From assembly GCA_950097015.1 (NCBI GenBank), contig CATNEN010000032.1, positions 1,860,001-1,924,000 on the forward strand: 64,000 nt of DNA, written 5' to 3'. Position numbers and translations under genes: made by a program. The notes beneath the pieces are model-generated. The model did not search any database, was not told the origin of the DNA, and was given only the letters and a program-made list of their open reading frames with translations. Source of the stretch: Macrostomum hystrix (lineage: Eukaryota > Platyhelminthes > Macrostomidae). Shown here in pieces: positions 23,126-34,404 of this stretch; position 1 is the stretch's first letter; each line of letters begins with the position of its first letter.

Positions 23126-24100
23126 GTAACGCAACCAACCCAAACTTAGCTATTTATCTTCGAGTGTTAGTCAGTTTTCTGAGATCGAGAGTGGACTTAT
23201 TTATATTTAAAAAAGGAAACGAAACAAAAACGAAATCGAAAACGAAACAAACTCAAATGCCTTTCTCGCTTGAAGTATATTTTGACACCTCATGCGCTAT
23301 TATATGCTTTTTATCAGCGGTAATAATCAGATCGAGAACTACTAAGTAGTCGCAAAGTCCTTTCGTGAGACACCTTTGAACAGCAAAGCTGAGTGCTCTC
23401 ATATCTTGATCTTATCATATTCTTGCGTCGCATGATAATGCATTCGATTGACCTTATAAAAGCAAAGAAATAATGTAATATTTTCTGTAACTCTTTCATA
23501 AAATTGTATTGATTCAAAGCGTAACTTGCGAAAGTTTTTATTTTTACTCGTATTTATTTTCTTTCTATATATTTTCTATTTGTTTAAAGATGCACTTTTA
23601 TTGCTTGTACTGAAGCGCCTGTAATCAAAGTAAAACAATGGAGTATAGATTAACGGGTAGCATATTTTCTATAAAGCAGGTCATTTTTTATTAACTCTAG
23701 TCAAAAAAAGTTTGCTTATAAAGCAACTGGGTTATTAACTATCTAGTAGTAAGCCTCTGTAAACTAGCCAGACTAAAAGCAGCAAACTAAATTTTGAAGC
23801 ACTTTCAGCGAATAAAAAGTATGCATGAGTTTGATCCAACATCGGTATCACCATTTTGTCATTATTCTATCAATTGCTATTAGAATAAAAATCACTACGA
23901 GCGTACGTGGAGCTGAAGCAAAAAGCAATCGGCAAACTACAAACTATAGCGACTATTGGTGTAAATTAAAACAGCTCTTTTTGCTTCAGAACTCTAACCA
24001 CAGCAGCTGATACTGCCCATCAGCTGAAGGCTTAGTCAACTAGGGCTACTGCTGCTGAAAAAGAGGTTGCGACTGCTGCTGGGTCAGAGAAGACACTTGT
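23126..24100. other. AT-rich intergenic DNA
   Basis: Contains short GAAAC runs near 23217-23250; otherwise nothing recognised. Confidence 0.4.
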
Positions 24101-24139
24101 GGATGAAGCTGAGGCTGTTGGTACATCAGAGAATAAGCC

Positions 24140-24765
24140 TGCTGGGTCTACTGGTACTGCTGTCCTTGAACCTGATGGGTCTACTGGTACTGCTGTCCAT
24201 GAGCCTGCTGGGTCTACTGGTACTGCTGTCCATGAACCTGATGGGTCTGCTGGTACTGCTGTCCATGAGACTGCTGAGGCTGCTGGAACTGCTGTCCATG
24301 AGCCAGCTGGGGCTGCTGGAACTGTTGTCCATGCGCTTGCTGTGGCTGCTGGTACTGCTGTCCATGAGCTTGCTGAGGCTGCTGGTACTGCTGTCCATGA
24401 GACTGCTGAGGCTGCTGGAACTGCTGTCCATGAGCCAGCTGGGGCTGCTGGTACTGCTGTCCATGAGCTTGCTGAGGCTGCTGGTACTGCTGTCCATGAG
24501 CTTGCTGAGGCTGCTGGTACTGCTGTCCATGAGCTTGCTGAGGCTGCTGGTACTGCTGTCCATGAGCCAGCTGAGACTGCTGGTACTGCTGTCCATGAGC
24601 TTGCTGAGGCTGCTGGTACTGCTGTCCATGAGCTTGCTGAGGCTGCTGGTACTGCTGTTCATGAGCCAGCTGAGGCTGCTGGTACTGCTGTCCATGAGCT
24701 TGCTGAGGCTGCTGATACTGCTGTCCATGAGCTTGCTGGGGCTGCTGGGTCTTTTGGAATTGCGG
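24140..24765 (-). repeat. 33-bp coding minisatellite (QQYQQPQQAHG)
   Basis: About 18 copies of a 33-bp unit in the last exon of the kettin-like gene. Three units at the gene's 3' side carry CAGTAGACC in place of CAGCAGCCT, so they hold in-frame TAG codons (24214-24216, 24181-24183, 24148-24150); the first of these ends the protein. Confidence 0.9.
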
Positions 24766-27700
24766 CATCACTGATTGTGATCCATGCTGATTCTGTTGAC
24801 CAGTAGATCGTTGTGACTGCAGTGGTTGAGCCGAATTTTGCATTTCAGAACTATGTTGTTGAGCTGACTGCTGGAGCGACACCTGAACCTGTTGCGGTTG
24901 AGTTTTCACCTGCTGCTGCAACTGAGCATGCTGCGGCTGCTTTTGTGGCTGCTGAGGCTTAACTTGCTGTTGCAACTGGATGGACTGCTGCGAGTGCAAC
25001 TTTTTGCTTCGCTGCTGAATTTGAAACTGCTGTGTTGGAACGTGCTGCTGCTGCTGCTGCTGCTGGGGCAGAATCTGATGCTGCTGCTGCTGAGGCAGAA
25101 TCTGCTGCTGCTGCTGCTGGGGCAGAATCTGATGCTGCTGCTGATGGGGCAGAATCTGATGCTGCTGCTGCTGATGGGGAAGAATCTGATGCTGCTGCTG
25201 CTGGGGCAGAATCTGATGCTGCTGCTGCTGCTGGGTCAGAATCTGCTGCTGCTGGGGTAGAACCTGCTGCTGCTGCTGCTGTGGCAAAATCTTCTGCTGC
25301 TGCTGCTGCTGGGGCAGAATCTGATGCTGCTGCTGCTGCTGCCTGGGCAGAACCTGCTGCTGCTGCTGCTGTGGCAAAATCTTCTGCTGCTGCTGCTGCT
25401 GCTGCTGAGGCAGAATCTGCTGCTGCTGCTGCTGTGGCTGAATCTGATGCTGCTGCTGCTGTGGCAGAATCTGCTGCTGCTGTGGTAGAACCTGCTGCTG
25501 TGGCAGAATCTGCTGCTGCTGTGGTAGAACCTGCTGCTGTGGCAGAATTTGCTGCTGTTGTAGATGCATTTGCTGCTGCTGTGGCAGAATTTGCTGCTGT
25601 TGTGGTAGATTCTGCTGCTGCTGTGGCAGAATTTGCTGCTGTTGTGGTAGATTCTGCTGCTGCTGTGGCAGAATTTGCTGCTGTTGTGGTAGATTCTGCT
25701 GCTGCTGGGGCAGAATTTGCTGCTGCTGTGGCAGAATCTGATGCTGCTGTAGAGTTTGCTGCTGCTGCTGTTGAGGTCGCTGCCGCTGCCTTGATGGTCG
25801 TTGCTGTTGGTGCTGCTGTGGCAGAGATGATAACTGATGGTCAGCTGTTTGATTTGTAGCCACTGGCATTGCAACCTGAGAAGTCTGTTGCTGAAACAAT
25901 GGCTGCTGCTGCTGGCTGGTAGCGTCAAGATGAATCTGAATTGGTTCCTGGCCCTGTAGTGCCTGAACCGCTGTCTTAGGCTGCTGCTGCTGCTGCTTTT
26001 GAACTTGTGACTTTGGCCAGGCCGGATTGAGATCCTTAACGGTTGCCTCATTGTTGGACTTCTGCACCGGCATCTGCTTGGCCTCCGACGGTTGACCGCC
26101 CGCGTAGTGACCGCCTCGCAGCCGCGCCTGGACAGAAGCGTAGAGCCTCTCTGCCTCCTCCACTTCTGGATCGCGAAAGGTCAATGATTTGATCTCTGAC
26201 TCTGCAATGTCATGTGGAAAATGATTCGGTTATAGCTCGAAGTTTCGTTCCTTGTCTGAACATTTAAACTACAAAATTGCTGCGAACCTCGCTCGACTCT
26301 TCTGAGATTGTCAGCAGCACCCATGGGTCTGCTGATTTTCTGCTGAAGCTCCTGGGATAGTTCCACTTTTCGCAGTTCGGCCAGTCTGGCGAAATTGGTT
26401 TCTGCGCAACCAAACAATTAGATGAAAGAACGAGCGTATGTTATTGACTTGAATGGAAATCAGAAATTTTTCTAGTCGACTTTGTCAGTACGGTAAATAA
26501 ATTCACATGCAGGTTTATTTCTCACAAAATGAGATGGGTGTTTAATGGCAGGAAAGGAGGTGGGTGTCATGAGCCAGAGAGTGAGGTTGGTGTCAAGAAC
26601 CAGGGAGTGAGGTTGGTGTCAAGAACCAGGGAGTGAGGTGGGTGTCAAGAGCCAGAGAGCGAGGTTGGTGTCAAGAACCAGGGAGTGAGGTGGGTGTAAA
26701 GAGCCAGGGAGTGAGGTGGGTGTAAAGAGCCAGGGAGTTAGATTGGTATCAAGAGCCAGGGAGTTAGGTTAGTATCAAGATCCAGGGAGCGAGGTTGGTG
26801 TCAAGAGCCAGGGATTGAGGTGGTTGTCTAGAGCTAGAGAGTGAGAGCCTGTGATTGATGTGGGTGTTTAAAGTCGGGGAATGAGGTAGGTGTAGGTAGA
26901 GGAGCAAGTGCGGTAGATGTACTCGTATCACCAAAACAAGTCCAGTTGGCTTTGACTATAAAAGTTGGGCAAAAATGTGCTACTTTGCCGCTATCGCTAC
27001 TCACCGGGTTCCACATGCTTCAACTCCGGCCGGAAGTCGCCCGCCGGAACCACGCATATAATTGCCTCGGCAAACACTTGACCGAATGGGTTAGTTGCGA
27101 AAACACGCACCTGATGCTGGCCAACATCCTGACAGCGCACGATCTCCAGACAATTGATGGAGCCGTCTTTGTGCACGACGTAGTTGGTGGTCTGGCAACG
27201 ATGGTTCGTTCTCATTAGGGCCCATAATCACAACACTTAAAAAAGAAAAAATATGATTGTAAGGCCTTCAGAGAGACTGGGTGGATGAGGCGGGTGTCGA
27301 TTAGCGGGCATATGTCAAGAGGCTGAGAGTGAGGTGGGCAATAAGATTCAGGGAGTGAGTGAATTAAGCGTTAAAAGGCAGAGAGTGAGATGGATGTCAA
27401 CGGGCAGAGAGTGAGGTGGATGTCAACGGGCAGAGAGTGAGGTGGATGTCAACGGGCAGGGAGTGAGCTGGATGTCAACGGGCAGGGAGTGAGGTGGATG
27501 TCAACGGGCAGAGATTGAGGTGGATGTCAACGGGCAGAGAGTGAGGTGGATGTCAACGGGCAGGGAGTGAGGTGGATGTCAACGGGCAGAGATTGAGGTG
27601 GATGTCAACGGGCAGAGAGTGAGGTGGATGTCAACGGGCAGAGAGTGAGGTGGATGTCAACGGGCAGGGAGTGAGGTGGATGTCAACGGGCAGGGAGTGA

Positions 27701-30700
27701 CGTGGATGTCAACGGGCAGGGAGTGAGGTGAATGTCAACGGGCAGAGATTGAGGTGGATGTCAACGGGCAGAGAGTGAGGTGGATGTCAACGGGCAGGGA
27801 GTGAGGTGGATGTCAAAGGGCAGGGAGTGAGGTGGATGTCAACGGGCAGGGAGTGAGGTGGATGTCAACGGGCAGGGAGTGACGTGGATGTCAACGGGCA
27901 GGGAGTGAGGTGAATGTCAACGGGCAGGGAGTGAGGTGAATGTCAACGGGCAGAGATTGAGGTGGATGTCAACGGGCAGAGAGTGAGGTGGATGTCAACG
28001 GGCAGGGAGTGAGGTGGATGTCAAAGGGCAGGGAGTGAGGTGGATGTCAAGTGGCAGGGAGTGAGCTGGATGTCTAGAGGCGGGAAGTGAGGTGGGCGTT
28101 AAGAGGCAGATAGGGAGGAAGGGTTAAAAAGGTGCCGATAATGAAGTTTCTATATTTTTTAATGTAGCTAATTTGGAAATGTAAGCTTACATTGCTGGTT
28201 TCCAAATTTGTCTGCGTCTCGTCGCCGCTCTGAAATAGGAGAGTGAAATGATATGAAATGATACTCTGGTGAAGGGCTGCGTAGAAAGCGTTTCTAAAAT
28301 AATATTCATAAAATCCATAAAACTCGTAAGGAACCCACAGAAGCAATCGCCTCTTCATTCAGGCACCACGTGATGAGTGGCCTAGGATTACCGCTTAGCT
28401 TCACCAGCACCTTGACCGGATCGCCTTGGCCAACTGTGCACGACTCCGGCAGGATGTCGAAATAAGGTGCCGATTCAGGCTCCTCGGATTCACGAAATTG
28501 AAATTCGTCCGGTGCGATTGGCGTCCTGAGAGGTAAGGAGTGGAGTGGGTGTGGATGATTGCATTTGAGGTGGGTGCTAAGAGGCAGGGAGTAAGGTGGC
28601 TGCGGAGTGGAGGGAGTGAGGTGGCTGCGGAGTGGAGGAAATGAAGTGGCTACGGAGTGGAGGGAATGAGGTGGCTGCGGAGTGGAGGGAGTGAGGTGGC
28701 TGCGGAGTGGAGGGAGTGAGGTGGCTGCGGAGTGGAGGGAGTGAAGTGGCTACGGAGTGGAGGGAATGAGGTGGCTGCGGAGTGGAGGGAGTGGGTTGCG
28801 GAGTGGAGGGAATGAGGTAGCTACGGAGTGGAAGGAGTGAGGTGGCTGCGGAGTGGAGGGAATGAGGTGGCTACGGAGTGGAAGGAGTGAGGGGGCTGCG
28901 GAGTGGAGGGAGTGAGGTAGGTGGAGAGTATTAGGTTTGAAGGGAATGGATTCTCGGCAAACTCACTCCCGCCACTGCCTCTCCAGCTCTTCCAGACGTC
29001 GGTAGCCCTGCGCACCGCCAGGGAGCTGAGTCCGCGTCACGACGCCCTCACCGGCGCGGCAAGCCAGGTTGACCCGGTTGGACTCCGCTACGCCGCCGCG
29101 GTTGCTGACGACCGCCCAATAGAGGCCAGAGTCCTCCTGCTTGCACTGGGAGATGTGCAGCAGGGCGCGGCCCTTTTCAACCTCAGTGCGAACTCTGGCG
29201 GCGCAGGCCACCGAGGCGCCGTCTTTGAACCACTCGACGGCCAGGTCGCCGTCGCCTGATGGCTCGACCTGGGCGTTAAGAGATTGGGATAAGCTCTGGT
29301 GGACAAGCTTTTGCCAGCACAGCATTAACAATGCACAGCAGAGTTAGTTGTAATGCGCGCACGACGAATACGGGCGGTTTAAGTTTCTGCAATACTCTTG
29401 CTCATTGCAATGCCGCCAACGAGCCTTAAAGTGAGGCAAAATCTCTAACCTGCAAGTCGAGCAGCACCTGTCCGCCTTCTCGAATCTCGGCTGGCGGCTT
29501 GACGCCCCTAACAATCCTCGGCGGTGGCGGCGGCGGCTGCTGCATTGAGAGCCCCATCGCGGCGCTGAAATCGTCGGCTCTCCGCTCGAGCTCCTCCTCC
29601 AGCAGCATGAGGCTGCGGATGCTCTGCTCGGCGTCTCCTGGCAGCTGAGAGGTCGTGACCACGCCGCCCTGAGCGTAGCACACAAGCCGACAGACGCCGG
29701 ACTGGTGCCTGCCGTGCTCGCTGACGGCCAGAGCGCAGTAGGCTCCAGAGTCCTCAGCGATGGCGTGACTGAAGCGCAGCCTGGCTGAGCCCATCTCGAA
29801 GCTGGCGCCAACTCTGGAGCCGAACTGCACGGGCTGGCCGTCCTTGAACCAGGCTACCTGTACTCGGCTGCCATTGCCCGGATCGACGCGAGCTTCAAAC
29901 GCCGCCGGCGAGCCTTCGATCACCTGCAGCTGCGCCGGAGTCGGGTCGGACAGGAAGCGAGGCGGCACCGCCGGCTGGTTCTGGGATTCCGCAGCCAGTC
30001 TGCGGGTATAATTGGGGATCTTTGAGTGGAAATCTTTGAGAGCAGATCTGGGATTGAGGATCTGGGAATGTGGCAGTCTGGGAGGTGGGGATCTGAGAAA
30101 ACGGAGTGGAGATCTGGGAACTGAGATAGGGGATCTGGGAACTGAGATTGGGGATCTGGGAACTGAGATTGGGGATCTGGGAACTGAGATTGGGGATCTG
30201 GGAACTGAGATTGGGGATCTGGGAACTGAGATTGGGGATCTGGGAACTGAGATTGGGGATCTGGGAACTGAGATTGTGGATCTGCGAACTAGGAACTGAG
30301 TTGGGTATATGGGATGTCAGAGTTGGGATATGGAGTACAGGCATAAGAATTTTGTAAAGGTATGCTCGGATTTGTATAAAATTTTCAAGCTGAAATCTGG
30401 TTCGAAGATCTTAGTCTGTCACTGCATCGACTCCTATAAGCTCACGGATCAAAATCGTCCCTATGGGAGTACTCTTCAAGCCGCTGGATGTTCAACACGG
30501 AGGACTCGGGCAGGGCAGATGCTGTGACCACACCCGCCGATCCTGAGCACCTGATAAAGTTGGAAAAAGTTGGATTACGTTGGATAACGTTGGATAACGT
30601 TGGATAACGTTGGATAACGTTGGATAACGTTGGAGAGCAACAAGTACATTTTTTACTTTAAAACTAGGACTCATCATTTCTCACCTGTCTCATCAATTCT

Positions 30701-32295
30701 CTCCCAAGCTCATCATTTCTGACATGATCTCATCATTTCTCACCTGAGCTCACAATTTCTCACCTGAGCTCGGCCTGATTGCTCTGCGCCCTGCCGTGCT
30801 TATTAGCAGCAACGCAGTGATAGAGGCCATTATCCTCCGGGTAGCAACAGTTGATCTCCAGCGCCGTGTAGCCCCTGTCGTAAACGGCCCTGAGCCTGGA
30901 GCCCAAGGTCAGCGGGCCGCCGTTCTTGAACCATTCGACCTGCACGTTGGGATCCGCAGCCGGGGTCACCCGGGTTTCAAAGCGGACGCAGGCGTTCTCT
31001 TGAGCCAGAATCGACTCAAGCTGACGGCTGAACTGCGGCGCAGCCTGCGGCACCTGATCGTCGAAGTCCTGGCGCACGCTGCGACTGTTCAGTCGGTCGT
31101 TGAGACGGTCGATGTTGGCCACCATGGAGGCTTCGGGCAGCTGAGTTCGAGTCACTACGCCTTCGTCCGGAATTACGCTGTGGGATTTTTCAGGGATTTT
31201 AGGGATACTTTTACGATAGATTTTTTATCAATTCAATGAGGGAAACTGTGATGTTGTGTTTTGAGATTCGGTAATTTGGGATTTTGGGATTTGTTAATTG
31301 GGATTCTTCAAACAATGACTTTCTAATTAATACTCATCAAGCTGTGCTCGAAAAATTCGTAAAATTGGGATTGTTTGAATTGGTTAAGATCCAGTTAAGG
31401 TAAGAATTAAGTTAAGATTTTCTAGTTTATATTAATCTAGTTACTCTAGTTACTAGTTATTCATCTAAGATAGCAAGGGAAATAAATATCTGAACAGAAT
31501 CTCATAATCAACAGGTCATTGTTGACATAGTGCACAGCAGTTTCAGGCCACTCACGTCAGTGTCACCGGGTTGCTCTGATCCATGCCAAAGCCGCTCTTA
31601 GCAACGCATGAGTATTCCCCGCTGTCGTCAGGATAAGTGTGACTGATATGCAGCAGTACAAAGCCTCGCTCGAAAGTTGTATTGAAACGGGAGCCTTTCG
31701 GCGCCAATTTGAATCAAAGTTGGGTGACAAATTTTTATTAGATTTTGTCAAGATTTTAATAAACACAATATCATGTTGTTTCAATTCTTCCCTCTGAAGC
31801 AGTGGGTAATTCATTGTGTGCATCCGAGATCTAAGCATTAACAGAACTGATAGACACTCGCACAGTAAAGGCGCCCCTAAAAAGGGCCGTTTAAAATTGT
31901 TGTAATGCATACACGAAACACTAGATGAACAACTCCGTCAGACACCTCATAATCAAGCAGCGACAAATTATGATTGGGCTCATGTCTTTCGTGGAATCTT
32001 AGTCTCGCCGTCTGGTCCGAAGTCTCCCCAGTCACTAACCAGCGTTCAACGGCCGGCCGTCCTTGAACCATTCGGTGCTTAGCGAGCTGTCATTCAGCGG
32101 CAGCAGTCGGCACTCCAGGTGAACCGAGCGACCCTCCGCCACGCTCAGCGCCGGCTTCGGATGCTTCACGAACCTCGGCGGCTCTCCGCGCTGCGTCAGG
32201 GACGCCCTCCGGATGCCCGTCGTCGAGGAGTCATCGTGGTCGACGACGCTGTTGCTAAGCTCCCGCATCAGCGAGACCGTGGCGGCCGCTGACAT
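24214..32295 (-). CDS. Kettin/Sallimus-like muscle protein: five Ig domains and a glutamine-rich tail
   Basis: Exons 32040-32295, 31556-31694, 30764-31177, 30446-30550, 29450-29999, 28967-29268, 28339-28525, 28191-28229, 27005-27191, 26288-26401 and 24214-26201 total 4281 bases in consistent phase (1426 aa). Ig domains at about residues 45-131, 170-269, 305-395, 465-560 and 605-720 show VEWFKDG or TEWFKDG and DSGxYxCxA-type motifs. The first four are followed by linkers of the form GVVTRTQLP(x)nI..L, as in kettin/Sallimus, the actin- and titin-like protein of invertebrate sarcomeres. The last 600 residues are polyglutamine and 11-residue QQYQQPQQAHG repeats. Acceptor-like sequence near the start leaves open that further 5' exons exist. 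The final TAG lies within the repeat array. Confidence 0.82.
25030..25800 (-). repeat. Polyglutamine-coding CAG/CTG tracts
   Basis: Runs of 3 to 8 CAG codons separated by ILP, IL or VLP, giving QQQQILPQQQ-type repeats in the Ig protein's tail. Confidence 0.9.
26540..26880. repeat. 26-bp minisatellite in kettin-like intron 9
   Basis: About 12 copies built on CCAGGGAGTGAGGTTGGTGT and CAAGA. Related to the arrays at 27290 and 28560. Confidence 0.88.
27290..28095. repeat. 26-bp minisatellite in kettin-like intron 8
   Basis: About 29 copies of a unit containing GAGTGAGGTGGATGTCAACG and GGCAGA or GGCAGG. Nearly fills the 999-bp intron. Confidence 0.92.
28560..28925. repeat. 25-bp minisatellite in kettin-like intron 6
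   Basis: About 14 copies built on GGAGTGAGGTGGCTGCGGAG and TGGAG, with CTACGG variants. Confidence 0.9.
30060..30305. repeat. 21-bp minisatellite in kettin-like intron 4
   Basis: About 9 clean copies of GGGATCTGGGAACTGAGATT plus one base. Confidence 0.9.
30555..30640. repeat. 11-bp minisatellite in kettin-like intron 3
   Basis: About 6 copies of ACGTTGGATAA, followed by imperfect CATTTCTCACCTGAGCT repeats up to the donor at 30763. Confidence 0.85.
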
Positions 32296-32299
32296 ACCC

Positions 32300-32980
32300 G
32301 ACGAGACGGACGGCTCAGAGAAGCAGAGAAGGAAGGATCTGTTAAGCTGGTTCTGTGGCTCCCTAACTAGGAAAAGTCGATGCCACTATTTATCCCAGCT
32401 TTGTTCATTCTGTTTCCGGAAATTTGCTGTTTTCATCCCCGCCCACTGAATTCTGGCCGGGCCAAAGCCTTCCCCAGCGAGGCGTGTGCACTGGGACAGG
32501 AGAAAAATCGATCAGAAGAAAACGCAGAAAAGGCCAAATTTCTATTTCTACCTCTCTCACTCTCTCACTCTCTCACTTGCTACCTCCATCGTCGAACACC
32601 GAAAAGGGCACGGAGGAGCATTGTGCAGAGCTGGCGGATGATTTCTTGTTTCGCGGTTAGTCGCGGTAGAATGGATACAGCTACAAGGATTTGTGTTTGT
32701 GCAATCTGTGGCATGTTTGGCTTTGTAGAGCCAGTAGCGGTATCCCGTACGCCACCGGAATCTTGACCAATTTATGCGCTAATGTGCACTTTGAATCAGG
32801 GACACAGACTGGCGGGGAAATGAGGGATTACAGTGGCCAAAGAGGCTCGCAAAATCTGCTGTTCAATTTCTACATAGGAAAAATTGAACGTGACCAATTT
32901 TATTAAATTGCATTAAAAAAGAAGCTTTTTCATTGTAGGCGCGCCAATTCTGACTGCAATTTTAAGATTTATAATCAGAG
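32300..32980. other. 5' flank of the kettin-like gene
   Basis: Includes a short TCTCACTC run near 32560; no gene recognised apart from the A/T element above. Confidence 0.35.
32385..32394 (-). promoter_or_regulatory. TATA-like or MEF2-like A/T element upstream of the kettin-like gene
   Basis: GGATAAATAG on the minus strand, 90 bp upstream of the ATG at 32295. It fits a TATA variant and is close to a MEF2 site, which would suit a muscle gene. Valid only if the ATG exon is the true first exon. Confidence 0.25.
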
Positions 32981-33975
32981 TCAGGAGAGTCAGGGGTTGG
33001 AGAGTCAGGGGTTGGAGGGTCAGGGGTTGGAGAGTCTGGGGTTGGAGGGTCAGGGGTTGGAGGGTCAGTGGTTGGAGGGTCAGGGGTTGGAGGGTCAGGG
33101 GTTGGAGGGTCAGGGGTTGGAGGGTCAGTGGTTGGAGAGTCAGGGGTTGGAGAGTCAGGGGTTGGAGGGTCAGTGTTTGTTGGAGGGTCAGGGGTTAGAG
33201 GGTCAGGGGTTGGAGGGTCAGTGGTTGGAGAGTCAGGGGTTGGAGAGTCTGGTGTTGGAGGGTCAGGGGTTGGAGGGTCAGTGGTTGGAGGGTCAGGGGT
33301 TGGAGGGTCAGGGGTTGGAGGGTCAGTGGTTGGAGAGTCAGGGGTTGGAGAGTTAGGGGTTGGAGAGTCAGGGGTTGGAGAGTCAGTGGTTGGAGAGTCT
33401 GGGGTTGGAGAGTCAGGGGTAGGAGAGTCAGGGGTTGGAGAGTCAGGGGTTGGAGAGTCAGGGGTTGGAGGGTCAGGGGTTGGAGGGTCAGGGGTTGGAG
33501 AGTCTGGGGTTGGAGAGTCTGGGGTTGGAGAGTCAGGGGTTGGAGAGTCAGGGTTGGAGAGTCAGGGGTTGGAGGGTCAGGGTTTGGAGAGTCAGGGGTT
33601 GGAGAGTCTGGGGTTGGAGAGTCAGGGGTTGGAGAGTCAGGGTTGGAGAGTCAGTGGTTGGAGAGTCTGGGGTTGGAGAGTCAGGGGTAGGAGAGTCAGG
33701 GGTTGGAGAGTCAGGGGTTGGAGAGTCAGGGGTTGGAGGGTCAGGGGTTGGAGGGTCAGGGGTTGGAGAGTCAGGGGTTGGAGAGTCTGGGGTTGGAGAG
33801 TCAGGGGTTGGAGAGTCAGGGGTAGGAGAGTCAGGGGTTGGAGAGTCAGGGGTTGGAGAGTCAGGGGTTGGAGGGTCAGGGGTTGGAGGGTCAGGGGTTG
33901 GAGAGTCAGGGGTTGGAGAGTCAGGGGTTGGAGAGTCAGGGGTTGGAGAGTCAGGGGTTGGAAGTTCACGGGTTG
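32980..33975. repeat. 15-bp minisatellite between the kettin-like gene and ABAT copy A
   Basis: About 65 copies of GGGTTGGAGAGTCAG with GGAGGGTCAG variants. The same unit recurs upstream of ABAT copy B (42545-42970). Confidence 0.95.
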
Positions 33976-34271
33976 AAGAGTCGGGTTGGAGGATCTGGGG
34001 TTGGAGGATCAAGTTTGTTTCACTAGTCTGGCTCAGGGCCGGCTTGAGTCGAGCAGCTTGACTATCTGAGCTCAGTGCCATCACCATAGCAACTGTGGAA
34101 TGATAGTATTTTAGCACAGCATGGTCATTTTTGGGTTGCAAGTGCTAAAGTCTGGCAATCGTTCTTCTCTGTTAGTGCGAGCCGTATTTTTTCCTTCTCA
34201 CTCTGTTGCCTGGGCCCTGGAGACGGCCCCGAATGCACGAGATTAAATTGAATTGGGGCGCGTGCATTTTG

Positions 34272-34277
34272 TTATAA
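34272..34277 (+). promoter_or_regulatory. TATA-like motif of ABAT copy A
   Basis: TTATAA within GTTATAACTCAGCTTATC, about 130 bp before the ATG, inside a flank conserved between both ABAT copies. Confidence 0.35.
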
Positions 34278-34404
34278 CTCAGCTTATCGCTTTGTACACG
34301 CATCTAAAGCTACAAAGCCAGTTGAAAATCTGCGCACCCACCCCACGGAGACCAGGCGCTGTGTGTTCGTCAATACTGTTTCAATTCTAAGAACCAACTC
34401 TGCA

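Noticed and set aside
24067-25859. Plus-strand Ala- or Leu-rich proteins opposite the Q-rich exon
   Set aside because: Mirror frames of CAG repeats; the minus frame joins in phase to Ig exons with proper splice sites.
32997-34141. Long open frames in the 15-bp array (GVGESGVGE or TPDSPTPDP proteins)
   Set aside because: A 15-bp unit without stops keeps all matching frames open on both strands; no start context, no homology, and no splicing pattern.
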